A stretch of 64,000 nucleotides of DNA, taken from assembly GCF_910596095.1 (NCBI RefSeq), contig NC_056534.1:9116490-9180489 (forward strand), read 5' to 3'. Made by a program: the position numbers and the translations under genes. Every line of letters starts with the position of its first letter. The stretch's first letter is position 1. This document shows, piece after piece, positions 8,829 to 19,212 of the stretch. This stretch comes from Thunnus maccoyii. Its lineage: Eukaryota; Chordata; Actinopteri; Scombriformes; Scombridae. The notes under the pieces are model-generated. The model saw nothing but the letters and a program-made list of their open reading frames with translations, searched no databases and had not been told where the DNA came from.

Positions 8829-11695
8829 TTAGTGATTATTTTCCACTAACAGCTGTTGTTTTGGTCTGCCCAGCGGCTTTGTTGGCGGTTTTGGCTTCTT
8901 GTCATGAATCTTCAGATGCTTTCGATAACCTTGAGAGTAATAGTAGCACTTCCCACATTTCTCACAAGTATACGGTTTCTCTCCAGTGTGAACTCGCAGA
9001 TGAGCCTTGAGAGCACATGCCTTGGAGTAACTTTTACCACAAATTGAACACAGGTGAGGCCGCTCTCCGCTGTGAGTTTTGAGGTGCCCGGTGAGGTGAG
9101 AGGCCTGTGAGAAGGCCCTCCCGCATTGCTCGCAGTGGTAGTTCTTCTCTCCAGTGTGCGTCAACTCGTGTTTTTTAAGTATGTCTGCTGTGAGGCAACT
9201 CTTTCCGCACTCCGAGCAGAGAAACGGTGAGTCTCCTGAGTGACTGCGCTTGTGTAGTTTAAAATAATACTCGTTTTTGAATGTCTTGTCACAGTGCGGA
9301 CAAGCGTAAGGCTTCTTGTGACTCTCGCGGTGTTCTTCCAGCTGTTGTTTCTGAGGGAAGTCCATCCCACACTCTCCACACATGTGAACTGTTACAGGAG
9401 ATTCTTTAGGGGCACTCTTCTCTTGAACTAACGTCCAATTTGGTAACACTCCTGTAAGAAAAACAAAGACGTTTCATAATTAAATGTAGAACAGGTCTAC
9501 ATTATTAGACATATTATAATCACTGAAAAAAAAAACAACACATGACCAGGGGTCTCATTTATAAAACCAGCGATGGAGGATCCATACTAAAAGCATACAT
9601 GCACACAAAAGCTGAAAACAGTGTGCGCCAAAAAATCTGATTTATAAAACCGTGCATACACACAAATGCATGTATATTTCCCTTCATAAATCACAGTCCA
9701 CTTGGAAATGTGCGCACATGGATCATCCTCATATCCCGCCCACATTCAACCATAAATGGTTGATGCAGAAGTATTCATGAACACTGATGTACATGTGTTT
9801 CTTTCGCCGGGCCAATCAGTCTCTCTGTCTTCAGACGTCTGACCAATCAGTGTCAAGAGTCAACATATGCGCCCTCTCATTCGTCACTTTCACTCAGGCA
9901 GCTGCAGATGAAGGACCGTGACTGCCATGAACTGACTTTTATTGTTTTATTTCCCCGTTTTTGGACTTCTTGAAGTTATGAGTGTAGCCTAAAACAACCA
10001 TATACAACTTCTACAAACATTCCTGTTGATTGTAAAGTCAGACATCTCTCTGTTTCTTACCAGACACCCAGCAGCGGGCCGGCTCCCAGTTAATCAGTTT
10101 TAAGTAGTTTTTACACTCAATATCTACAATACAATAAACACAATATTCATTGATATTTACTCCAGAATCCAGCGCACAGGTGTTTCTCTAATTTACACAG
10201 TCCTCATATGAGTGCAGGAGGTGAAGAAGTGCTGTTGAGGTGACTGGAGAAGACAGAGTGTGTGTGGCAGCCAACGCTGTGTCTCCAGTGACAATCATGT
10301 GTTCACTGCAGTGATTTTACACATATAAACTATATGAAAACTAAAATCATACCTGGTGATATACACACAGTATGAGAAGATATTAAAAATCTATTAGCGC
10401 TTTGGAATCAGTATATTCACGCTTTATATCAAGGAAAGGCAAACCAGACTTTCCTGCAGCTGCTGCAACTGAGCCTCTCCTCCTCCTCGCTGATGAAGAG
10501 TTGAGTGGACTTTGATGTAAGATTTGCGTTGGCTTATATCTTCTCAAATTGAAAGGTGCTTGTGGAATAGTTACGGCTCACTACGAACGCAAATACAGAT
10601 AACACTGCTGGTTTGAATGTTTATGATAACGTGGATCTATAATTAAGGTTTGATATTAAGTGAAATTAAATGTTTGAGAGGATCATTATACAATCTGGCT
10701 TCAATTCACCACCTCACCATCTGCATCGCCAATTTTCTATCTTCTAAATGTTCGTACGCTTGGGTCACAGCTTACGTACAGATGTGCACATTCTGCCATC
10801 AAGTTTTTTATAGATCACAACTTTATCCTGGGAAGTGGCAAACGCCTCTTTCTGGCCCCGTTTTGTGCGTACACAATGGTTATAAATGAGACCCCAGATC
10901 TTTCTACAAGCATCTATATGAAAAACAAACAACATAGACAACAGGAGCTTCCGGTTGCTTCTGACCTTTGTGAACTTTCATGTGTGTTTTGAGGTTTCCA
11001 CTCTGGGTGAATCCTCTTCCGCATATGAAGCACTTGAAAGGTCTTTTCCCTGAGTGGATCACGAGATGTCGTTGCAGAGCGGCGTTGTGAGAGAACGCTC
11101 TCCCGCAGGTCGGACAGTCGTAGCTCTTCTTGGGTCTACGTGGCCCCTGGGGTTGTTTCGGCTCCTCTGACGGTTCTTCCTGAAGCTGCTCGTTGGAGCT
11201 GCTGAGTTCATCGACGGGTTCTGTTCTTCTTGAATTTTCTTTAAAACAAAACCAAAAAAACAAACAAAAGTTAGTGTGACATGGCAGTTTTCTGAGCCCT
11301 TTTAACCATTGTTGCACTACTTTCTTGTTGTTTATGGTATTTCTTATGTACTTATCTACTTTCAGTTGTTTCTTACTTTAATAATTATTTAAAAAAAATC
11401 TTCTCAATGCACTTGTACCTGATCAGATACTTGAGAATTTGTACCACTGCTCTTTCTGAGTCACTGTCCTCTAATGCTTGATTGTCCTGCCTCACTTAGA
11501 AGTGGCTTTTGATAATTATAATATTGATAATTATAATGTTTAATGACCTATTTTTTAATAAAAGACCAGAAAAAAGGTTGACCTTAACCACTGTATTTTG
11601 AATTTAATCACTTTATTTGCACACCTAAAAACTATCATACTGACGAGCTGACCTGTCCTTTATCAATCAACCGTTTCCTCACCGTCTGCACTCAT
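8829..11695 (-). CDS. ZNF-B: C2H2 zinc-finger protein, eight fingers
   Basis: This is a probable sequence-specific nuclear DNA-binding protein of about 302 aa. Exons on minus: 11695-11683 (MSAD plus one base, GTGAGG donor; a short, inferred first exon whose phase fits), 11238-10966 (two fingers) and 9451-8829 (six fingers). All junctions are phase 1. The two-finger exon is preceded by an acidic stretch ([16 protein letters not shown]) and PRRPKKSY, and it splices after MKVHKG. The terminal exon opens [17 protein letters not shown]. It ends [19 protein letters not shown] then LLVENNH and a TAA. Finger 5 (CGKSCLTAD) has Cys in place of the usual core Phe; the ZNF-C copy has Phe. The intron between finger exons holds a 1345-bp transposon. 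The gene is the tandem paralogue of ZNF-C but lacks C's DQEHLEESC exon. Confidence 0.8.
9550..10894 (+). mobile_element. 1345-bp non-autonomous DNA transposon in the ZNF-B intron (PIF/Harbinger-like?)
   Basis: Termini GGGTCTCATTTATAA and TTATAAATGAGACCC are perfect 15-bp inverted repeats, flanked by CAG at 9547-9549 and 10895-10897. The paralogous intron of ZNF-C has a single CAG at 16441-16443 in otherwise matching sequence (CATGAC-CAG-ATCT). That is an exact empty site and proves a 3-bp target duplication. A 3-bp duplication suits PIF/Harbinger, but the family name is inference. No transposase ORF was seen. Confidence 0.85.
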
Positions 11696-11760
11696 TTTCT
11701 CACTCCACGCTGTTTCTGTTGTTGCGTCACATGTCGATGGTGCAACCGAACAACACACCT

Positions 11761-11950
11761 GTTAAATGATTGGCTGTTTGCGTGTCACTCGCAGCACACT
11801 CAATTATCAAAAAGATAATTTAGGCTGTTTTATGAGGCAGGGAGGGAGCACGCTTAGGGTTCGTCTGTTAAATGATTGGCTGTTTGCGTGTCACTCGCAG
11901 GGTATGATAGGCTGATTATGAGCCGGGGAGGGGGCACGCTCAGGGGGTTT
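11761..11950 (-). promoter_or_regulatory. duplicated CCAAT-box promoter segment upstream of ZNF-B
   Basis: Two roughly 106-bp units in tandem each begin GTTAAATGATTGGCTG and continue TTTGCGTGTCACTCGCAG. ATTGG (CCAAT on the minus strand) is at 11769-11773 and 11875-11879. Each unit also contains a GGGAGGG-G/A-GCACGCT GC-rich stretch. They lie 65-255 bp upstream of the proposed ZNF-B first codon, the expected place for a CCAAT/GC-box TATA-less promoter. That they drive ZNF-B is inference. Confidence 0.5.
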
Positions 11951-12231
11951 CTAACAGCATAGCTAATGCTCAGTTACTCCGCTGAGTTAACGCTAACAGC
12001 GCTACAGCCGCTAGCATGAAGATATAAAGCAGAAACAAGCTAAAGTTACTGTTAGTAATCGTCTACAGCACCGTGCACAGAGTCCTCCATGCTGATAGTT
12101 GGAAGCGCATCCAAGCAAATCTGGGTCTTTAGAGCAGCGCCAGTCCTGTTGTAATAAAAATAATTATGAAAAATCAAAAAAAAACAAAAACACAATAAGT
12201 TGACTGTAAGCAGAGCCACAGGGGATTGAAC

Positions 12232-14667
12232 CTACCGCACACAACTACGAGGCATATAATCTTCATCGTTACTGTCATCGTAGTCTGTTTCTACTTCCCT
12301 TGTTTCATCTTCCTCTAACGATGACACAGACTCTGCCTCCTTATCAGAATACCATGTGTCATCTTCCCAGTCAATACTAGCGAAGAAAAAGGATAAATTC
12401 AGAGAGTATTATTCACACACGAAATAATCATTTCCCCCAAGAAAAAGAAAAGTAAAAACATCTCCGCAGTCCACACAGCAACTTTAGGTGGAGTTTTGAA
12501 TGTTGTTAAATTCATCTGCACTGATGTCATCAACGTTTAGATCCAGTGTGGACATACTAAACAGAGAGAAAAAAAAAACAACAACAAAGGACGGGATGTT
12601 ACATCACCACATGTCGCTGAAGTCATTCAGGGACCAAGAATTTATTTTCAAATTTGTACTTTGGAAATAATGTGAACAGAATTCGTCACTATAGTTACCG
12701 TACCTTGCATCCATTTCCTGAATGGCCGACTCCTGAGCGCCGCTGTTGTCCAACTCCTCCACTCCAGCTACTGAGAAGTCATCATCTCTGCAAAAATGAC
12801 AGTAATTACAATAATAATTACACAAGAACATCTGGATCTGTTTACAGGACATTAAATTGTTCTTCCTTCTTTTAAAAAAAAGGACACAACGCAGGACTGT
12901 TGCTGCATAGAAATGGAAACATGGTAGTGGCTCAGCTGATGAAAATGTGAATATTTTTTCTATTGTATCTCTGCCTATACTTCAACCATCCTTCATGTGT
13001 GTAAAACAAATGAGCTACGTATGAGAGAAAGACACATATTTATGAAGCTGTGTTCTTATCTGCATCACTCACCGGTCAGAGAGAGACTCTGCTAATATGA
13101 TAGAGACAGAAGGCGGTGGGGGTCCAGTCAGTCCGTGCTCCGAAGGTGTGGACGATGAATCTTTCTCATAACTACAAAAACACAAAGGCTACAATCACCA
13201 CATTTGTAAATCGTCAAGTTCAAAGCCAACATAGACTTATATAAGATAAATACCATCAAACAACACTCGCTCACAACTGCAAAGCAGACACCGGTGTTAC
13301 ACCATATTTGGTGACCCATCAGATTTTGCGACCTGCAGTGTTGACAGAAGTACTCAGATTCTTTACTTAAGTATTAATACTACATTACAAGTAAAAACCC
13401 TGCATTTAAAATCCTACTTAAGTAAAAGTATAGAAGTATCACCAGCTAAGTTTACATAAAGTACTAATTTTGCAGAAAACTGAGCCCAATTTTCTGCAAA
13501 ATGAGTATTTTTACTTTAATACTACTAGGATTTTCACTTGTAATGGAATATTTTTACATTGTGGTATTAATACTTTTACTTAGGTTTTCAGAAAGCTGCT
13601 GCTCGAGTCCTCCATAAGACCAAGAAAATGGATCACATCACTCCAGTTCTCAGATCTTTACACTGGCTTCCTGTTGATCAAAGAATAGATTTTAAAATAC
13701 TACTGTTGGTTTATAAAGCACTGAATGATTTAGGGCCACTATACATTTCTGATCTGCTGCTACGTAATGAACCATCCAGACCTGTCAGCTCGTCTGGGAC
13801 TGGTCTGCTTTCTGTCCCAGGAGCCAAAACTCAACATAGAGAAGCAGCGTTCAGTTTTTATGCTTCATATATCTGGAACAAACTCCCTGAAAACTGCAGG
13901 TCTGCTGCAACTCTAAGCTCTTTAAATCACAGCTGAAGACTTTTCTGTTTGCTGCTGCCTTTTATTAAATCAAATTTGAGGCTTTTGATAAATATCTTAC
14001 ACTGCACTGTGACTTTTACTCTCCTGCTTTATCTCTTATTCTTTTAGCTTATTTTTATTTCCAATTGAACGCTTTTTTCATAACTGTATTTAAATGTGTT
14101 TTTATATTGACTTGTGTTGCTTTTACCTTCTGTCTTGATGCCTTTTAAGTTATGTAAAGCACTCTGAGTTACCTTGTTGTTGAAATGTCATTCACATATA
14201 AACTTGCCTTGCCCTAAATAAATGATCTTCCAACACTTCAGGTCACCAAATACGGTGTGACACCGGTGAACAGTGTAAACAAACACTGCTGCACAGTCTA
14301 GTTACTACATAACACCTGCAGGGTTGCTAACGTTAGCTAATGAATACAGTAGCTGCATAAGTTAGCTCCATGTTGGCTACATACTTCAGGAAAATAACCA
14401 ACAAAAACAAAACAAACCAGATAATTACCTGTCCAACAGAAACACAGCGACCATGGCATCACTCTTCAGGCCCTTCATCTCTCTCAGTTGTCGCCATCGT
14501 TGAAAAGCGACACCGATGTTGACTCTGGTTTGAGCTCTGGCTTGATCCAACCTCTTTTTGGTCATCGCCTTTTCGACTACTGTCTTTCTCTTCTTGCTTT
14601 GTTTAGCGCTGCACGTTGTTGGACGTAGAGGCGGATTTTGACATTTTGGCTGCACTTTCTCTGCCAT
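12232..14667 (-). CDS. unrecognised small acidic/basic protein with N-terminal RVNIGVAFQRW domain
   Basis: Function unknown. Exons on minus: 14667-14429, 13171-13073, 12787-12704 and 12376-12232. Junctions are all phase 2 and the total is 188 aa ending in TAG. Residues 1-48 are basic (KKRK at 25-28, KKR at 37-39). Residues 49-80 form a helical-looking domain, RVNIGVAFQRWRQLREMKG then SDAMVAVFLLDR, followed by YEKD. I have seen this motif in teleost multigene families without a named function. The C-terminus is very acidic (SIDWEDDTWYSDKEAESVSS through DSNDEDYMPR). An alternative last exon, 12556-12484, uses the same phase and gives 164 aa ending EFNNIQNST. The last exon also carries a good GTAGGT donor overlapping the stop, so more 3' exons are possible. 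No zinc fingers. Splicing into ZNF-B is out of phase, so I treat it as separate. An L2-like LINE fragment sits in intron 1. Confidence 0.6.
13335..13588. repeat. hAT-type non-autonomous element end
   Basis: The segment CAGTGTTGACAGAAGTACTC and onward, with repeated ACTTAAGTA / TACTTTTACTT words, matches the ends of the complete hAT element at 56260-57451. Only one end is recognisable before the LINE fragment begins. Confidence 0.5.
13589..14215 (+). mobile_element. 5'-truncated LINE (L2/CR1-like), C-terminal ORF2 fragment and 3' tail
   Basis: The translation contains KAAARVLHKTKKMDHITPVL, then RSLHWLPVDQRIDFKILLLV and GPLYISDLLL, then WNKLPENCRSA. This is the characteristic end of the reverse-transcriptase protein of fish L2-type LINEs. 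About 115 codons remain before a stop, followed by a 3' UTR with AAAGCACTCTGAGTTACC. The copy is dead and lies antisense in the intron of the 12232-14667 gene. Confidence 0.75.
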
Positions 14668-14829
14668 GCTTGTGCTACTAGCTCGCTAGCTTTAGCAATA
14701 TGTCCGCTTAGCCGAGAGGAGTCCAGCTGTCCGGCTCATGATGGTCCAGCTGCGGCCTTGTTGCGGAACCTACAAACCACGCCCACTCGAACAAGACGCT
14801 ATGGTGGCCGAGGAGGACCATATAGACCA

Positions 14830-15640
14830 TAGCAGATGGAAAATACATAGAAAATGTTATTAAAGGTAGCAATTTTACCAACTATTAAGCAAAGAAAAAA
14901 AGGATATGCGTTTGAGCGACACCAATATATGACTTTCAAATAATGTGGTCTAATCGATGAATGAATGCAAACAAAAGGTGGCTTAGGGAAACAAAAATTT
15001 AAAAAATAAATATAAATGTAGGTATTTTAGTAGTAATAATAATAAGCATAATGAGGATAAACCAGGAATTGTGTTAGCCTAACTGCTAAAAATATATTTA
15101 TAAATTAATATTGATATTTATGAACATTGAAAAAGTTCCACCTGCTCAGATCATATTAATAATAATATTTTACAATAAAATTCTCCTCTTTTCACTACTT
15201 TCCTGCTCTCCTCCTCACGAGTTGCTTTGGCTTACAAAGGGGTGTCTGGGAACCACTGGATAAATACTGTAATTTGAATAACATATATGAACCAACAAAA
15301 CATATTTTTAAGCTTTTTGTTTTTACTTCTTCTGTTAAGAATGCAGTAGGACCTTTTTCCTTTGTAACACATCAATTCATACTGTAATTTGTGAAGTCAA
15401 ACTACTGGATAAAATCAACACTGGTCAAAGGTGAAGTTTGGGTCAATCACAGATATAAACAAATATTCACAATGATTCACAATATGATGATTTATTTTCT
15501 TAAATACCAAAGTCTCACACAAGTAACAATGGAGCTGACTGTACATGCAATAACGTACATACAAGTACTATCATATTGCTCGATCTACCACTTCAGTCAC
15601 TTGAAAGATGTTATATTTCACTTGGTAATAATAGTTGGGT
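14830..15640. other. intergenic, AT-rich; start of the distal duplication copy
   Basis: No exon seen. From about 15270 the sequence matches the 3' flank of ZNF-B (see the segmental duplication). The 150 bp upstream of the 14667 ATG are moderately GC-rich and may hold that gene's promoter. Confidence 0.4.
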
Positions 15641-17100
15641 AAAGAATGATTTATTTACTTTTTTGCTTGTATTGTATGTCTGCTCAGATTACTGTAACTT
15701 TCCCAGATGACTTTAGTGATTATTTTCCACTAACAGCTGTTGTTTTGGTCTGCCCAGCGGCTTTGTTGGCGGTTTTGGCTTCTTGTCATGAATCTTCAGA
15801 TGAGCTTGATAACCTTGATAGTAATAGAAGCACTTCCCACATTTCTCACAAGTATACGGTTTCTCTCCAGTGTGAACTCGCAGATGAACCTTCAGAACAT
15901 ATGCCTTTGAGTAACTTTTACCACAGATTGAACACAAGTAAGGCCGCTCTCCGCTGTGGGTTTTGAGGTGTCCTTTGAGGTGGGAGGCCTGTGAAAACGC
16001 CCTCCCGCACTGCTCGCAGTGGAAGTTCTTCTCTCCAGTGTGTGTCAGCTTGTGTTTTTTAAGTGAGTTTGTAGTGAGGAAACTCTTTCCGCACTCTGAG
16101 CAGAAAAACAGATAATCTCCCGAGTGTCTGCGCTGATGTAGTTTAAAATAATACTCGTTTTTGAATGTTTTACCACAGTCGGGACAAGCGTAAGCCTTCT
16201 TGTGACTCTCGCGGTGTTCTTCCAGCTGTTGTTTCTGAGGGAAGTCCATCCCACACTCTCCACACATATGAACTGTTTCAGGAGATTCTTTAGGGGCACT
16301 CTTCTCTTGAACTAATGTCCAATTTGGTAACTCTCCTGTGAGAGAAACAAAGATATTCATAATTAAATGTAGAACAGGTCTGCATTATTGGACATATTTG
16401 ACATTACACAAGAGCATCTCACTGAAAAAAAACACATGACCAGATCTCTCCACAAGCATCTGTATGAAAAACAAACAATAAAGACAACAGGAGCTTCCGG
16501 TTGCTTCTGACCTTTGTGAACTTTCATGTGTGTTTTGAGGTTTCCACTCTGGGTGAATCCTCTTCCGCATATGAAGCACTTGAAAGGTCTTTTCCCTGAG
16601 TGGATCACGAGATGTCGTTGCAGAGCGGTGTTGTGAGAGAACCCTCTTCCACAGGTCGGACAGTCGTAGCTCTTCTTGGGTCTACGTGGCCCCTGGTGTT
16701 GTTTCGGCTCCTCTGACGGCTCTTCCTGAAGTTGCTCGTTGGAGCTGCTGAGGTCATCAACAGGTTCTGATCTTCTTGGACTTTCTTTCAAACAAAACCA
16801 AAAAAAACACACAAGTTAGTGTGAACATAGCAGTTTTCTAAGCCCCTTTAACCATTGTTGCACTACTTTCTTGTTGTTTATGGTATTTCTTATGTACATA
16901 TCTACTTCTAGTTGTTTCGTGCTTTAACAATTATTTTAAAAAAACAAACAAACAAAAAAAACTTCTGTCTAACACTCTTGCACTTGCAACTGGTCAGCTA
17001 CTTAGGAATTTGTACCAGGGCTCACTCTGAGTCACTGTCCTCTAACGAGTGATTGTCTTGCCTCACGTGTAAGTTGCTTTGGATAAAAGCATCTGCAAAA
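15270..17100. repeat. segmental duplication, distal copy (ZNF-C unit)
   Basis: Close paralogue of 8420-11530 covering the two finger exons, the short intron, the 3' flank and part of the 5' intron. It ends in a SINE-like tail (GCTTTGGATAAAAGCATCTG, then AAATGACTAAATGTAAATG). Confidence 0.85.
15650..15655 (-). terminator. AATAAA polyadenylation signal of ZNF-C
   Basis: Minus-strand AATAAA 58 bases beyond the ZNF-C stop codon. Confidence 0.65.
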
Positions 17101-18840
17101 TGACTAAATGTAAATGTAAACATTTAATAAGTGGTTCCAATAGTTGCAGTACTGATTTGTCATTTTAAAACCTGTATTAATTGTTTTTCTGGCCACTTGA
17201 GGGCAGCATAAACAAGCTGTAAACACAACAATAACATTGGAGTTGGTATAGAAAGCTTGTTAGCAAACAGTTGCTTGTTTACACCAGCAGATTCAAACAT
17301 TAATTTGGAGTCGTGTTTGATCACATACAAGTAGTGATGTGATCCATTGTCGATATAAAGACACTTGATAATATCAACTAACTAATAACCAACCTATAGG
17401 TGCTGTGCTGGGATCCTGGTCCTGTGCTGCAGGTGTCTGATCTTCATGGTGATTTATCTCTGCAGGACTCTTGCTCACGTGCATTTTCTTTGACGTGGTG
17501 TTACGTGTGTGAGATGGACCGAGCCCAACCTGAGAAGGTGGAGGCACAGAGGAAGTCCTAGAGGGCCAGGAGGGCTGCTCTGCTGGACAGCTCTCCTCAA
17601 GGTGCTCTTGATCCTGTGAACACAAGATGTTTTAAATTATTACCAAGCAGATACTCGTAAGACTCTTTCACCTCTTTCTTCAATATTGAGAATGATTAAA
17701 AGAGAAAAAATCTTTATTATCAGATCTGCAAGATACGAAACTAAAATCAGGCAGGGGAGTCTTTGGGCCTTCTCCCTCTGAAGAAAATTTTAGCGATTTT
17801 AATACGACATCCAAAAGTGTAATAGACGCACACATCCCATAAACTTTAAACAGGTGCTTGGATATAGTGTGCGGACTTTGATCTTTCTTTGTTACAGTGA
17901 TTTGAATATGAAAATGAAGCCTTTTGGAGCGCTTTGAGATTAGAATACAATGAGAAAATAACATCTTGTTTTGATAAACACATTTGTTTTATTGAATTTT
18001 GATTATTTTAACCACAATATCTAACTACAGGTGAGAGAGGGGGAGAAGAGGGAGAGCACACATCATGCTTTTCTTTCTTTTTACTTTTAAAGTCTCTTTA
18101 CCTGCACAAGCGTTTCACATGCACCACACTGTAGAAATACTCTGTTAGAAGTAAAAGTCCTGCACTGAAAATATTATTTAAGTATAACAATTAAAATATA
18201 CTTAAGTAACAAAAGAGTACTCTTTATGCAGAATGGCCCATCTAAGAATAATATATATTATATTATTGGATTATAATTATTGATGCATTCATGTGTTCAT
18301 CGCTTTAATGTTGCAGCTGTAAATTAGCTAATTTGAATTTTTTTGTATTTATTACTTTAAGTACTGCTGGGTAGCTTGTGAACTTCCCCCTGGAGACCAA
18401 TAAAGCCTTATTGATGTAATGATATAATAATATCATAATTCATTCATTGATTATAGTCTGTATTGTCAATCTGAATCTGCAAACTAGTTACTAAAACTGT
18501 CAGATAAATGTAGTGGAGTAAAAAGTACAATATTTACCCCTAAAAGTATAAATAAGCAGGAAATAGAAATACTAAAGTTAAGTACAAGTACCTCAAATTC
18601 GTATTTCTGTGCAGTACTTGAGTAAATGTACTCAGTTACTTTCTACCAGTGGTAACTGAGTTGACAAACGCCATGAAGTTAGCTAATGCTAGCTAGTTTA
18701 GCTAACATCACATATCAAGAAGGTGGCTTTAAACGCTCCACGTTATTTACGTAATCTGCACCGCTAACGGCTCTATTTGATCAGGCTGCAGGTGATCAAA
18801 CTTCACTCACAGTAAACTCTCTCATGCGATGGATAATCAT
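15713..18840 (-). CDS. ZNF-C: C2H2 zinc-finger protein, eight fingers
   Basis: This is a probable nuclear DNA-binding protein of 381 aa. Exons on minus: 18840-18811 ([10 protein letters not shown], phase-0 GTGAGT donor), 17613-17394 ([16 protein letters not shown] and on to DPSTAPI, phase 1), 16784-16512 (two fingers) and 16335-15713 (six fingers). Exon 2 is a disordered, Ser/Pro-rich linker. The finger exons are near-identical in plan to ZNF-B, with the same acidic [16 protein letters not shown] lead, the same phase-1 splice after MKVHKG and the same [13 protein letters not shown] tail. The B/C intron here is only about 175 bp and shows the pre-insertion state of the transposon in B. All eight fingers keep C2H2 ligands. 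The start choice rests on the phase match and the GC-rich, CCAAT-bearing DNA just upstream. DNA target unknown. Confidence 0.8.
18130..18655. repeat. hAT-related non-autonomous element in ZNF-C intron 1
   Basis: Both ends have ACTTAAGTA/AAGTACTTG-type words. The right end TGTACTCAGTTACTTTCTAC followed by CAGTG is the inverse of the CAGTGG terminus of the element at 56260. It is old and lacks a clear target duplication. Confidence 0.5.
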
Positions 18841-19060
18841 TCTGGCGTAATTCACTTTAGCCTGACCAAACAAAGTGCCGCACTGTAACCTCCAAACATG
18901 ACTAGAGTAACGATGCACTTTAACGTTCGCGACGAAAATAAAACCGTACCTCAACGTCACGTAGCAGACGAGATCAAAGTTCCGATTGGCCCATAGAAAT
19001 GCACATAAATCGGCGGGAAGAACAATCTCAGCAAAAACAGATAATTGATATTTTATCCAC

Positions 19061-19212
19061 CCGCATTCCGCGAAGACCCGCCCCTCCGCTGCCTCTGATT
19101 GGCTCTGACTGTGATATTCTCATCCTAACCCAATCATCTCACTCCTCCTGGCTAAACCTAACCAGAGCCAGCCAATCAGAGGCAGAGTAGGGCGGGTCTT
19201 CGCGGAATGCGG
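19061..19212. repeat. large GC-rich palindrome with paired CCAAT boxes
   Basis: The left arm (CCGCATTCCGCGAAGACCCG through CTGCCTCTGATTGGCTCTG) and the right arm (AGAGCCAGCCAATCAGAGGC through GGTCTTCGCGGAATGCGG) are nearly perfect inverted repeats of about 46 bp around a 57-bp loop. The loop itself is CCAAT-containing. It lies 220-370 bp upstream of the ZNF-C start and faces a candidate plus-strand transcript. It could be a bidirectional promoter element or the arms of a small foldback element. Confidence 0.7.

Larger units (their letters stand above)
8420..11530. repeat. segmental duplication, proximal copy (ZNF-B unit)
   Basis: Both zinc-finger exons, their intron ends, about 400 bp of 3' flank and about 200 bp of 5' intronic DNA are closely similar to 15270-17100. 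The shared flanks include AAGAATGCAGTA followed by GACCTTTTTCCTTTGTAA, and CATTGTTGCACTACTTTC. The proximal copy is longer mainly because of the transposon at 9550-10894. Confidence 0.85.

Noticed and set aside
10650-10889. 79-codon frame inside the ZNF-B intron as a transposase remnant
   Set aside because: No transposase motif. The frame overlaps the element's TIR region and looks random.
11238-12232. Fusion of the RVNIGVAFQRW gene with the ZNF-B finger exons
   Set aside because: Its exons leave in phase 2 while the ZNF-B finger exon needs phase 1, and a phase-1 first exon (MSAD) with a promoter-like segment lies between.
13628-13936. 102-codon plus-strand frame as a host gene
   Set aside because: The translation is the C-terminal end of an L2-type LINE reverse transcriptase, truncated at its 5' end.
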